NCBI GenBank assembly: GCA_964006375.1
Contig: OZ023265.1
Location: 159,786,118 to 159,850,117 of the forward strand
DNA from: Tillus elongatus
Taxonomy: Eukaryota > Arthropoda > Insecta > Coleoptera > Cleridae
Length of the DNA: 64,000 nucleotides
Direction: 5' to 3'
The notes beneath the pieces are model-generated. The model was not told the DNA's origin. It saw only the letters and a list, made by a program, of their open reading frames with translations, and ran no database searches. Made by a program: the position numbers and the translations under genes. Below, one piece after another: positions 1 to 12,125 of this stretch. Numbering within the stretch: the first letter of the stretch is position 1; every line of letters starts with the position of its first letter.

Positions 1-1
1 G

Positions 2-2566
2 AGATTTTGCGTGGACTATAGGAAGCTGAATGATGTCACCAAGAAAGACAGTTATCCCCTGCCCCGGATCGACGACACTTTGAACACTTTGGCCGGATCA
101 AAGTGGTTCTCTACATTAGACCTGAAAAGTGGCTACTGGCAAGTAGAACTCCATAAAGAGGATAAGGAGAAGACTGCTTTTTCAACCGGGAATGGGTTGT
201 ACCAATTCAAGGTCATGCCATTCGGCTTATGTAATGCTCCTGCCACCTTCGAGCGACTAATGGAGTTAGTGCTGAGAGGACTTACATGGGAAACATGCCT
301 GGTGTATCTCGACGATGTCATGGTGATTGGAAGGACTTTCGATGAACACCTGTCGAATCTGAAGCAGGTTTTCTCCAGGCTGAGAGGTGCCAATCTGCAA
401 CTCAATCCCAAGAAATGCGTCCTCTTCCAGAAGAAAGTGAATTTCCTCGGACATGTCGTTTCTGAGAAAGGGATAGAAACTGATCCAGAGAAAATAAAGG
501 CAGTAAGAGACTGGCCTGTGCCGAAGAACAAACATGAGGTCAGAAGTTTTCTGGGACTTTGCAGCTACTACCGACGCTTTGTGAAGTACTTCAGCAGCAT
601 TGCGAAACCTCTGCATAGCCTGACTGAAAATAAGGTTGAGTTCATCTGGTCACCAGATTGCCAAGAGTCTTTTAGAGAACTCAAACATCGTCTTCTCACT
701 GCTCCTATACTGGCTTATCCTCAGGACGAAGGACTGTTCATACTGGACACCGATGCTTCCCAGTATGGCATTGGGGCAGTACTCTCGCAGCTCCAAGCCG
801 GAGAAGAAGTTGTGATAGGCTACTTCAGCAAAACGTTCGGAAAAGCAGAAAGGAATTACTGTGTAACCCGGAAAGAACTGCTGGCAGTTGTAAGATCCAT
901 CGAACATTTCCACAGCTTCCTGTACGGAAGAACATTCCGCGTGAGGTCGGATCACTCTGCTCTGCAATGGCTTCTGAACTTTAGAAATCCCGAAGGACAG
1001 ATAGCCCGATGGATAGAGAAACTGCAGAGCTACGACTTCCGGATTGAACATCGAAGAGGAAGAAGTCACGCTAATGCAGACAGCCTGTCAAGAAGACCAT
1101 GTTCAGTGCATGAATGTAAATTTTGCGAGCGACAAGAGAACAAAGAGATCGACAAAGTAACTCATCAGATCAAACAACTGGTAGCAGGACAGAAGAATAA
1201 CACCGATCTAGACGTAAATCTTGAATACATCAGAGACGCACAGAAGACAGATCCAGACTTGAAAAGTATTAGAGAATGGCTCGAAAAGGGGAAAAGACCT
1301 GAGTGGCACGATGTGTCCCGGCTTGGGGCAGAGGTTAAAGGCTACTGGCTACAGTGGGACTCCTTGTGCCTAAAGAATGACTTGATCACTCGAAAATGGG
1401 AAACTGTCGATGGTAGAGATTGTATATACCAGACTGTTGTGCCAAGTGAGTGCATAGACAGTGTTCTTCATGAGTTACACAATAGTAGAAGTGGAGGCCA
1501 CTTTGGGGTCAACAGGACTCTCGCCAGAGTCAGGGACCGCTTCTATTGGATAAATTGCCGAAGAAGCGTGGAAGAATGGTGCAAACGGTGTGACCAGTGT
1601 GCTTCAAAGAAAGGACCAAAGACCCGATCCAGAGGAAAAATGATGCAGTACATCTCAGGTACACCGTGGGAGAGAGTTGCCGTAGACATCGCAGGACCTT
1701 TTCCCATCACAGAGTCTGGGAACAGATACATAATGGTGGCGATGGACTACTTCTCGAAATGGCCTGAAGTTGCGCCGATCCCCAACCAAGAGGCAACGAC
1801 CGTAGCAGAAGCCCTGATGGAAAATGTCATATCACGGCATGGCGTACCCTTGGAGATTCACACCGACCAGGGCCGGAATTTCGAATCAGAGGTCTGGAAG
1901 AGCCTAATGGACTTGCTAGGCATAAAGAAAACGAGAACAACGCCACTCCACCCTCAATCAGACGGCATGGTAGAACGGCATAACAGGACCATCAATCAGT
2001 ATCTTGCTATGTTTGTCGACGAGAATCAGAGAACCTGGGACAAGCTGATACCTCTGTTCCTCCTGGCTTACAGAAGCTCTCAGCATGAATCTACCGGCTA
2101 CACTCCATCCATGATGTTGACCGGCAGAGAGATGCGGTTACCAATCGACATGACGAGACCACCACCGAACGAGGACATAGCGGACCTAGCTACGTTACCT
2201 GAGTATGTCGCCGACCTAGAAGGAAAACTGCGCACTATACACAGATGTGTCAGAGATAGGCTCCTCTTAAGCAGTGACCGGATGAAGATGCGCTTGGATC
2301 GCAGAGCAACACCCCATACATTCAAGGAAGGTGATGCAGTGTGGCTGTACCAACCAACAAGGAGAAAGGGCCTCAGTCCAAAACTTCAGAAACCATGGGA
2401 AGGGCCATACTTGGTGACTAAGAAAATTAACGACCTAGTCTACAGAATCCAGCTGTCTCCAAGAACTAAACCCAAAGTTGTTCACATAGAGAGGTTGAGT
2501 CCCTATCGGGGCAACGAACCCCCAAGTTGGCGGCCGGTAAATACTGTTCGGGACGAACAGTCTTAA
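2..2566 (+). CDS. Ty3/gypsy Pol: reverse transcriptase-RNase H-integrase, 5' end outside window
   Basis: Retrotransposon polyprotein that makes and integrates element cDNA. The frame is open to the left edge (RFCVDYRKLN spans the edge), so the first in-window codon is not a start. Counting from base 11: RT core with YLDD at residues ~99-102; RNase H starting at TDAS (~247); integrase zinc finger from H487 to C530 (H-H-C-C); integrase catalytic triad D559, D619, E655 (spacing 59 and 35); a GPYL motif near 798, the GPY/F module of Ty3/gypsy integrases. No internal stop in 851 codons. The stop is directly followed by a polypurine tract and LTR, so there is no env-like ORF. Gag and protease would lie to the left. 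The intact reading frame suggests a recent copy; the exact gypsy clade is not assigned. Confidence 0.96.
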   Translation, partial: RFCVDYRKLNDVTKKDSYPLPRIDDTLNTLAGSKWFSTLDLKSGYWQVELHKEDKEKTAFSTGNGLYQFKVMPFGLCNAPATFERLMELVLRGLTWETCLVYLDDVMVIGRTFDEHLSNLKQVFSRLRGANLQLNPKKCVLFQKKVNFLGHVVSEKGIETDPEKIKAVRDWPVPKNKHEVRSFLGLCSYYRRFVKYFSSIAKPLHSLTENKVEFIWSPDCQESFRELKHRLLTAPILAYPQDEGLFILDTDASQYGIGAVLSQLQAGEEVVIGYFSKTFGKAERNYCVTRKELLAVVRSIEHFHSFLYGRTFRVRSDHSALQWLLNFRNPEGQIARWIEKLQSYDFRIEHRRGRSHANADSLSRRPCSVHECKFCERQENKEIDKVTHQIKQLVAGQKNNTDLDVNLEYIRDAQKTDPDLKSIREWLEKGKRPEWHDVSRLGAEVKGYWLQWDSLCLKNDLITRKWETVDGRDCIYQTVVPSECIDSVLHELHNSRSGGHFGVNRTLARVRDRFYWINCRRSVEEWCKRCDQCASKKGPKTRSRGKMMQYISGTPWERVAVDIAGPFPITESGNRYIMVAMDYFSKWPEVAPIPNQEATTVAEALMENVISRHGVPLEIHTDQGRNFESEVWKSLMDLLGIKKTRTTPLHPQSDGMVERHNRTINQYLAMFVDENQRTWDKLIPLFLLAYRSSQHESTGYTPSMMLTGREMRLPIDMTRPPPNEDIADLATLPEYVADLEGKLRTIHRCVRDRLLLSSDRMKMRLDRRATPHTFKEGDAVWLYQPTRRKGLSPKLQKPWEGPYLVTKKINDLVYRIQLSPRTKPKVVHIERLSPYRGNEPPSWRPVNTVRDEQS

Positions 2567-2578
2567 GGAGGGGGGCAG
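2565..2578 (+). promoter_or_regulatory. polypurine tract (plus-strand primer)
   Basis: Purine-rich run AAGGAGGGGGGCAG directly before the TG that opens the LTR and overlapping the pol stop codon. This is the expected place for the plus-strand priming site of an LTR retroelement. Confidence 0.85.
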
Positions 2579-2807
2579 TGTTACAAAGCACTTCAATAGA
2601 CGTAGGTGCGGTGTTGCCACATCTCCAGAATTTCCCCAACATCTGGGAATTTTTGCACAATCTGGCAACACCGCCTCCCCACCCCCCTGGGGGTGCCTGG
2701 GGTGACCCCCCTCAGGCGAAGTCTCAACCCTCTAGGACCAGAAATAACGAAGTTACCAACTTGTACCCCGTCGGAACGGATAACTGAGGTCTGCACATTC
2801 CGAACAC

Positions 2808-2976
2808 CCTGTATATACACCCTGTATACGCAGAGAACCCTTACACCCTGTATACGCAGAGAGATCTTATAGTTCGAGAAACACCTCTTGTGTAACATAG
2901 GAGTGGTGACCACATTTGGATCATCCTGTATATACATCCCCCTGTATACACACGGGGCCGATCTGTATTCACAGAG
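2808..2976 (+). repeat. short direct repeats in U3 (CCTGTATAC motifs)
   Basis: CCTGTATA starts at 2808, 2821, 2847, 2925 and 2941. The copies at 2821 and 2847 share the longer CCTGTATACGCAGAG. Repeated short blocks upstream of a TATA box are typical of LTR enhancer repeats; that role is an inference. Confidence 0.6.
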
Positions 2977-3050
2977 CCTTCTAGTAAAAGAAGGTCCTGG
3001 AACGTTCTGGAATGGAAGGCTCTAGAAAGGAGGGGAAGGTACGGCGAGTA

Positions 3051-3058
3051 TATAAAAG
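3051..3058 (+). promoter_or_regulatory. LTR TATA box
   Basis: TATAAAAG about 200 bp before the polyadenylation signal, followed by a moderately GC-containing stretch with a TCAGT motif near 3090 that could be the initiator. Confidence 0.7.
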
Positions 3059-3255
3059 CGAAAGCAAGCCAGCCCAAGTTAGTTCAGTTCAGTAAGAGAA
3101 TGTGGTAGTGACTTGAAGAAGCAGTGTAAAGTGTTAAGAGAGTAGCTACTGTAGTACCAGTGTAGACTTGTGTGCAGATTAGTAATTGTAGACAGTAAAT
3201 TAAGTGTGTGAGAGAGACATTCTAGAAATTTTATTGTATCCATATTTAGAGTGTA

Positions 3256-3261
3256 AATAAA
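3256..3261 (+). terminator. LTR polyadenylation signal
   Basis: AATAAA followed by a T-rich stretch, 56 bp before the LTR end. Position fits 3' end formation of the retrotransposon RNA. Confidence 0.65.
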
Positions 3262-3312
3262 GTTGTTTTGTTAAAATTAAAAGTCTCACTTATCCAGAAC
3301 CCGGAGAAAACG

Positions 3313-3869
<557 letters not shown>

Positions 3870-5382
3870 TCATTACGTAAGTTTGAAATGCTTTTTTTTT
3901 GTTTTGTTTTTATTTCTGAAAAAAAAAGTTCAGTTTAAAGATGAAAAGTACTTTTAAATTGTTGTAAAATGTTAAATTTGTGGTTTTTATTAATTTATTT
4001 TGAATTTTAAAATGGCGGCCAAGGTGTTGTTATTTAGAACGATTTTGTCAGCATCATAACTTTGAAAAGCCTTTAACTAATACATACATTTTAGTACATA
4101 CAATTTTTGTGGCTATGATATGAACTGGTTAAAAAGGAAGGCGAATAGGAATACTTTGAAATGTTTTATTCTGGTGTTTTTTTTAAATTTGTAAAAAAAG
4201 GTATTTTTGTTATTGATATAAAAAATGAAACAAAAATCAAAATCACCCCAAAAACTACAAAATAATAACAGAGTTATGCTCTAGATAGGTATTTCGACAA
4301 CGAAGTTGTCTTCATCGGTAACTGTCGCATAACTCTGTTATTATTATTATTATTTTTTTAGTGATTTTGCTACAAGTTTACAACCACAGTGTCCAACCTC
4401 GGTTTTTTATTGTATAAAAAAATTTTATTCAACATAACTTTTGTAACAAACCTCGAAAATTGCGAAAACACGTTATTTGTGATTTTTTCCTAATCTTTGC
4501 ATTTCAAACTGGCGGCCATATTTTTCTACAATGTTTTGTTCTATCGTTATTGATTAACCAAATTTCGAGTTAAAAAGTATTTGGAAATGGGCTTCAACAG
4601 GCTTCAGTAGCCTTTAGTAATTATTTTACAAAGTCAAATATTAAAAATTGACTGTCAGTTTGTTTATTATAACGATTTTGGTAACATTCTAATTTTCTAA
4701 AGTCAAATCGATATTCATTCATTCAATGATTCATTTATTAGTGGTCAAAATTATACATTATGCCATACAAAGAAGCTACACTTGTGCTTGTATTTACATA
4801 ATTTTGTCAAAATCCTCAAATAATCAAACGGTCAAAACAATTACATTTAATGTCACTTTCTGAATTTTGCTTGATCTTGCTTTTTCTTCTTTTCCTTCTT
4901 CCACAAACATTTCTATAGCCGTTACAAAGATTTATCTTCACTCTTGTCTAAATAATTCTCTTTATTTGAACCAAACCTTCTTGTAAAACTTAATTCTTTA
5001 GCACAAAAATTTTGACATTTGACAGACATAAACATATTTTCACCCCGAATGTTTGATTTGTATTCTTCTGATTCTTTTAGGCCTCTTAACCCAAAATAGT
5101 TTCTTTCAATTGGTCTACAAAATGAAATAAGCTTTGTATGCCATACAAAAACTGTTAGGTTCGTGCTTTCCTTTGACCTTCTGAAGCATGATATCATTTT
5201 GAAATGTCCATACCTCAATTTTCCATCAAGCTAGAAACTTTAAATTTTGTATGTGCTATGCTATAGTCTCTTATCAAGGTAATTTTCCCACTAAATCTTA
5301 TGAACAGGTTCACCATTTGTAAGTATACAAAAGTTGTCAAAAAAAAAACCTGAAACAATAAAATAAAAAAATATAAAAAAGT
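3870..5382. other. non-coding AT-rich stretch
   Basis: No supported gene. It holds the hairpin at 4261-4345 (separate entry) and, on the minus strand near 4711-4740, a TAATAAATGAATCATTGAATG tail with GAAT repeats that resembles a LINE 3' end. A 98-codon minus ORF at 4922-5218 lies just upstream of that tail; I do not recognise it and cannot tell a decayed LINE C-terminus from chance. Confidence 0.4.
4261..4345 (-). ncRNA. hammerhead-ribozyme-like hairpin
   Basis: A 19-bp perfect inverted repeat (4261-4279 with 4327-4345) encloses, on the minus strand, GACAGTTA, CCGATGA, an extra A, a perfect 6-bp stem GACAAC/GUUGUC with a UUC loop, GAAA, and a short stem ATA-cc-TAT followed by C. This is the layout of a type I hammerhead: stem I closed by the long repeat, core CTGANGA with U4 changed to C, stem II, GAAA, stem III, cleavage after UC. 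The U4 change and the extra A before stem II depart from the consensus, so activity is doubtful. Confidence 0.45.
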
Positions 5383-6531
<1,149 letters not shown>

Positions 6532-7011
6532 AAAAAGGCAATAAGTCGCAAAACATGTTATATTAGGGATTTCAATATGTTCGCAGGATGGCTCTTGAGT
6601 GATAAGTCTAGTTTTGTCAAAACTCCAATCTATGTTTGATTATATTTTCTAATGTAAAATACTAAAAATTATTAAACAGAAGCGCATTCCTTGTATACTG
6701 ATTTGGTTATATTTTTTAATTAGGAGAAAACAAAATGAGATCATAGCTTTTCGACCTTTGGAATGTGTGACATATTTTTTATTTCAAACAGAAGTCATGC
6801 ATTGTTAATCTTATCTTTATGATTATATAAACGAAAAAACTCGTTTTTTAAGTACCTATTTTCAATCACACCATTATTTGCGTAACTTCGTCCACTTAGA
6901 TAATTGAGATTTACAATAAACCTGATTTTTATCTGTTAACAAAAATATAAATAGCAAATCTTAGTAAATCATAGGTAGAACTTTATGGGGAATTTTGAAT
7001 GTGATTCCCGT
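6532..7011. other. loop between facing R arms
   Basis: 480 bp of AT-rich sequence with no ORF and no repeat match I can see elsewhere in the window, bounded on both sides by the inner palindrome of the R arms (TTCACTA.. and ..TAGTGAATTTTC). Confidence 0.5.
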
Positions 7012-8820
7012 TATTTTAGTGAATTTTCTTTAAAAAAAAATCACTAATGAGGAGATCCCGACTTTTGAATTTTGAAAAAATTTCTTCAAATGAGCGCTAT
7101 TTAGGACCCCTGGAACCCAAGTGGCTTGGATAAGTTCGTTATCCAGGAAAATCTGCCGAGGTTTTCCCGAAAAATGTTGTGTTTTCTATCGAAACAAAAT
7201 TATATCTAAGGAATTAACAAAGTAAGGGCAACCAAATTTGGTACGCGGGTTTATATCACTATTAATAAGTTGCCTACCAAAATTTAACTATGTAGGTAAA
7301 GGGACAAAAAAGTTACAGGTATTTAAAGAAAAATAAATTTGGGTTTTCCTCAAAACGTCAAAGTCGCGAATTAAAACGTCAAAATTGGTAATATTTAGGC
7401 AATGAACCTGAAACTAATATGACCTATGGAAGGAAAATGTCTCAAGAATAATGTTTTACAAAGCCTGAAGTCTTAGTTTCAATCGTCATTGTCCTTCATT
7501 TTACTAAAATGTTCCCAAAAAATTCATTTCAAATAGACCCTTTCTCTTATGCTTCGGCAGTAGTGCTGGCTATAGAGTTTATCGGATAATGGTATATGAT
7601 GTTTGTCGAATTTTCGTAAAAGATCTGTAAGGTTCAATATATCCGTTATTATGCAAGATACGAAAAAAATTGTATACATTAATTACAGGGTGTCTTGAGC
7701 TACATTTTAAAAAGTAATTCTACAATTACAGAATGGGCCATAAGTCGTTGGTGATTCAAATTTTCTTTTTTTTTTTAATCGAACACGCCCTATGTTATTG
7801 CTATTTTGCATTTTCCATCGAAATATAATGCATGTTTGTAAGAAAAGAAATTCGGGACGCAGCAAGTGCGTTATGATAGCGAATTTTTATTAAATGCTTC
7901 AAATTTGAATAGCTCAATTTGCTACTAACCTATAAGGTTGACCAAGAAACCAGTTTTTTCGGGAACACTTCAAGTTTACTTGCGGAAATTTTTATACATG
8001 TTCAAACAATAAAGTTATTTTGATGAAACATGGCACATTGTTTCTACTATGTAGGTTATACTGGTAACCAAATTTGATGCCTGCTTTTTTCTTATGCTTT
8101 GGCGGTAGTTTTAGTTAAGTTTATGATTTAACAGTCTATAATTTTTAGCTAATTGTCATAGAAAAAATTCGTTAATGAGGAGACCGCGCCATTTGTATTT
8201 TAAAAAGATTTATTCAAACGAGCGCAAACTAGGCTCCCGTAGAATCCATATCAGGGTTTAGTGTCAGTTTTTATCTGTTTACGTGTATACAGGGTGACTC
8301 ATTTCTACGGCAAGCTCAATATAATTGTTATTATGCAAGATACGAGAAGCTTTATACGTTAATTATAGGGTGTCTTGAGCTGCATCTTCTAAAATTATTT
8401 TGACAATCACAGGGTGCCCCATCACTCATTGGTGATACCTCAAATTTTTTTTGAACATTCCTTCTTACATGTTTGCATTTTTCATCGAAATATGATGCAT
8501 GTTTGTAAGACAAATCGATACGCAGTAAGTGCATTTTGGTAGCGATATTTCATTAAATGCTTCCAATTTGCTATTAACCTAAGTTTCGTTGGCTATGAAA
8601 CCAGTTTTATATAAAACCTTTTAAGTTTATTTTCGGAAAATTTTTGTACATTTTCAAACAATAAGTTATTTTGATAAAATATGGTACGTTGTTTCTACCA
8701 TATAAGTTATCCCGGTAACCAAATTGATACCTGCTTGCATTAGAGAGAGACATATTTGCTATTAAAAACATTTTAATGAAAATTCACTTCCATTACGCAC
8801 TTGCTGCGTCCAGACTTTTT
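7012..8820 (+). repeat. R-family repeat, + arm (right arm of foldback pair)
   Basis: Starts with TAGTGAATTTTC and GAGGAGATCCCGACTTTTG. It has lost its (AT)n (ATTTAGGACCCC runs straight into AAGTGGCTTGGATAAGTTCG). A ~650-bp block follows, including CTCAAAACGTCAAAGTCGCG. A terminal-unit copy begins at 7853, breaks near 8090, and a second pass of the inner block leads to a complete terminal unit at 8517-8817 ending GCACTTGCTGCGTCCAGACT. That end is the inverse of the terminus at 5385. Confidence 0.72.
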
Positions 8821-9880
8821 CAAGATATATTAATGAGACATACCAGAAAGTGTCAGTTGAATTTTACTCGATTTTTTACTTTTTTGTTTAAAGAGATTAA
8901 GTATGACCAGATATCTAAGTATAACCTTATAACATAATATAAAATAAAAACCAATAAATCTCGGAAGTGGGATAAGATAGGTATAGGCTAGTGTTAAAAA
9001 AGTTCAAAGAGATTTTAATGCGAAATGAGACCAATGAGACAAATATAGGTGCTCCGTTTGGAATTATTAAGTTATGTATGAAATAAGTTGCTTTAGTTGG
9101 GTACTTGGTATATAACGCTCAGTATAATTTACTAAAAACATCAACTGCGCTTTACTTAGAACGTAGCTTCCTCTATCTCCTCACCGAGGCAGAATCTCCG
9201 ATCTTGGTTAAAAACGCGGAGATGTCTTATCAAACGCAGTAGTGACATTTTTAACATTATTGAAAAACATCGAATGAAGCCGTAAACGAGGCATTTTTGA
9301 CATATATGACACATGACACTCTTATAAGATTTGATCTAGAATTTGACGCGGCATCTTAACATTTTTAACATATCTAGGGTGCTCCATTAAAAATAACGAA
9401 GTACATGTTACTTCCGGTTTAACCGGGAGCGCCATATGCTTCAAAGTAATTTCAGTGGATTGCTCATATCCGCTTATGGCCAAACCCAAATTTTCTCCTT
9501 CGAATTCGGCCTAATAGGTCATAAACTTCTAATGAACGCTACTCACCACACAGCTTTTATATTTCGTTATTAAATCGTATTTAGATATAAACACACATGC
9601 TCGAGTGTGGCAAAAAATGAATACAGACTATAAATTTTATATTTTTCAAGTACCTTTCTCAAATTTGCATACATAATAGTGGCGATAAAATTGTTATAAA
9701 GAAAAAACGGCAGCTAATTGGAAACGAGCGGGTCTAGAAAAAAATTTCAAAAAGATTAAACCTTTTTTTTCTGGCAATCACGAAACGCACTTCAAACAAT
9801 ATTTACTCAACTAGTATCAAAATGATTTTTTTAGACCTCTCGATGTAAGAAAAAAAAACATCTAAGAATGCTCCCATCTT
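8821..9880. other. non-coding stretch
   Basis: No gene or long repeat recognised. A short palindrome CTTCCGGTTTAACCGGGAG lies near 9412-9430. AAACACACATGCTCGAGTGT at ~9590 recurs at ~11970, so a short dispersed repeat is present. Confidence 0.35.
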
Positions 9881-10145
9881 GTCTGGTTTTTTAATCAGCT
9901 TATTTCACACTATGGAGGATTCTAAGGATAGTTTCGCTATTAGGCAGGTAACAATTTTCGAATTTTCAGAATACAGTTTTTAAATGAGCGCCAATTACAC
10001 CCCTAGAAATCATATCCGATGTTAGTTTCATACTTTATATGTTTATAGTTCTCGGGTTGAATCACGTTCAGAATTTATTAAAACTCAACGTTTCGGCACC
10101 TGTTTTGGGGCCATTTTCAAGAGGTAAAGAAAATATGTAAGCACA
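9881..10145 (+). repeat. fragment of R-like inner block plus CTTGAAAATGG...GAAACG motif
   Basis: AAATGAGCGCCAATTACACCCC and CATATCCGATGTTAGTTTCA match the inner R block. Next to it, the minus strand of 10085-10130 reads CTTGAAAATGG, a short stem-loop, then GCCGAAACG. A diverged relative lies at 31690-31760. This resembles the hammerhead-like motif of other loci but the core is changed. Confidence 0.4.
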
Positions 10146-10610
10146 TGAACGCTAAGGCCTCATCTGCCTACTCCTTAGAATAGTGGACAAAGGTGGGTTG
10201 GGTTTTTGTAGCTCGATTACGGGGCCTCAATCTGCCTACTTCCCAAATCTCGCCGGAGATCGTCTGTGAGGTTTCAGTGTGTTCAACCCTAAGCCTCAGA
10301 TCTCTCTGAGGAGTAGGCAGATTGAGGCCTCAGAGTCTCCTTACATATTTCCTTTACCTACCTTTGTCCAGCACTCTAAGGAGTAGGCAGATTGAGTCCT
10401 TAGAGTGTCCTTACATATTTCCTTTACCCACCTTTGTCCACCACTCTAAGGAGTAGGCAGATTGAGGTCTTAGAGTGTCCTTACATACTTCCTTTACCCA
10501 CCTTTGTCCACCACTCTAAGGAGTAGGCAGATTGAGGCCTTAGAGTGTCCTTACATATTTCCTTTACCCACCGTTGTCCATCACTCTGAGGTGTATGCAG
10601 GGAGCCGAAG
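10146..10610 (+). repeat. 70-bp tandem array with inverted upstream copies
   Basis: Units beginning (C)ACTCTAAGGAGTAGGCAGAT start at 10301, 10371, 10441 and 10511, with a partial fifth at 10581: an exact 70-bp period. Upstream, 10150-10200 carries the reverse complement (CTGCCTACTCCTTAGAATAG and GGACAAAGGTGGGT) and 10221-10250 a second inverted piece, so the locus can fold into a long hairpin. No ORF. Confidence 0.85.
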
Positions 10611-10653
10611 CGTCGAGTTTCCATAAATTCTGGACGTGGTTTAACCCGAGAAC

Positions 10654-10655
<2 letters not shown>

Positions 10656-10739
<84 letters not shown>

Positions 10740-11060
10740 TGTACAACAAGGTTTGCGAAGCTTCTACGCCCCCCTAGAAGTTTTTGTTCGTTTCGTTACA
10801 CTAGAAAATTATTTCCGTATGATGAATTCGTTGTGTCTAGTTTTTAAAGTAACGTTTTCCATGGAAAATTTCAAATTTTCTTCTCGAAAATACTATAACT
10901 TTGAAACTCGTCAATTTATTTTTACGAAATTCAACTCGTATGTTGCCATCAAACTATACACACGCAATGTTCCAAGATTATATTTTGTTGAATAATTGCA
11001 ATCCAAGTTTTTACGAAACTAAATTTAACAAATTTGGATTCTTGTTAGAAAAGGACATAA
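10656..11060 (+). repeat. (AT)n plus flanking repeat Q
   Basis: (AT)n at 10656-10735 followed by a block with GCTTCTACGCC..CCTAGAAG, CCATGGAAAATT and ACGAAATTCAAC. A diverged copy follows the AT tract at 24146 (24260-24530). The ORFs crossing it are chance frames. Confidence 0.55.
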
Positions 11061-11111
11061 CTGTGCGGTATAATGTTAAATACAATAAACAAAGATGGAT
11101 TATATTTAACT

Positions 11112-11472
11112 GTGTGTGTGTGTTTTATTTCTTTATCGTCGGCCTATTTCCGCGACTATGGCCAATCGCTGACGCCAGGGAGCAGTTTCACCTCACTATC
11201 CTGGAAATTTTTGCCGAACCCCTGCCTTTCTGTAAGGATGGTAGGGATCTTTATCGTGCACAACATCGCATGGACACGGGACCGACGGCTTTACGCCCCC
11301 TCCGAAGGGCGGAACGTGCAGACATTCAACTTGCTCAAATACAATGCCAGAACCTCGGTTGATGTTAATTGTACAGTATGTACTGAAAAAGTGAAAGGAG
11401 TACCCTGGGATCGAACCCAGTACCCTTTGGTTCAGAGGCACACGTTCTTACCACTAAACCACCGAGGCTCTT
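11112..11472 (-). mobile_element. tRNA-derived SINE, copy 1
   Basis: On the minus strand the head reads GCCTCGGTGGTTTAGTGGTA (box A-like) ... GGTTCGATCCCAGGG (box B-like), the layout of a tRNA-derived pol III promoter. A shared body follows (GAACGTGCAG..., GGGCGTAAAG..., CGGAAATAGGCCGACG), then an AAATAAAACACACACACA tail. A 12-bp target duplication TTATATTTAACT flanks it exactly (11100-11111 and 11473-11484). Not coding; the ORFs here are shadows. Confidence 0.88.
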
Positions 11473-11654
11473 TTATATTTAACTATTTAGTCGTTGTCCT
11501 TAGTGTTTCTAAACAACATAATGATCCCCGATTTGACTTTTCATATTGAATTGTTAAGAAAAATGCTTTGGAGTAAATCGTTTACCAAATTTAGCTACTT
11601 AAATTTAACATGTGTCTGTGTAGAGAAAGGGATGGCATTGGAAGGTTATTCATC

Positions 11655-12125
11655 ATCCACAGACTAAATTTAACATAGTCTCAACAGTTCAATCTCACGT
11701 TTAATAGACAAGAAAAGTTGCGGTGTGTATTACAAATCTTCGCTACCATAATGCACTTGCTGCCTCATTGATAATAGAAAGATATCGATGGTAACACTTT
11801 CGAAAGAATTAGTCAAATGTGCACGTACTAGGACCTCTAAAATCGATCTTCAAGGTTTGTGTAAATTTAAACTATTGGCTTTACCAATATGCCGTATAAT
11901 AATAGTGTGCAATACTTATGAAAATTCGCTACTATAACGTACTTGCTGCATCCAGAAATTTTTAGATATAAACACACATGCTCGAGTGTGGCATAAAATG
12001 AATCGAGACTATAGAGGTCATACACAGACTAAATTTAACAAAGTCTAAACGCTTATGAGACAAGGAAAATTACGATGTGTATTACAAAAAATTCGCTACC
12101 ATAATGCACTTGCTGCCTCCCAACT
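11655..12125 (+). repeat. R-terminus subfamily r', two units
   Basis: ACAGACTAAATTTAACA...GCTACCATAATGCACTTGCTGCCTC occurs twice (ending ~11765 and ~12120). Between them a 200-bp block (GATATCGATGGTAACACTTTCG ... CTACTATAACGTACTTGCTGC) recurs inverted at 32655-32850. The first unit also recurs at 44335-44465. Confidence 0.65.

Noticed and set aside
133..2325. Minus-strand ORFs inside the gypsy pol region
   Set aside because: Antisense shadows of a well-supported coding frame.
4922..5218. 98-codon minus ORF
   Set aside because: No recognisable domain; the nearby LINE-like tail makes a decayed element as likely as chance, so it is mentioned only in the gap entry.
10301..10580. CRISPR-like array (regular 70-bp period)
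   Set aside because: The whole unit repeats without variable spacers, and the context is eukaryotic; it is a minisatellite.
11400..11470. Functional tRNA genes at the SINE heads
   Set aside because: Each is joined to the same body, and the complete copies have a shared tail and target duplications, so they are SINE promoters.
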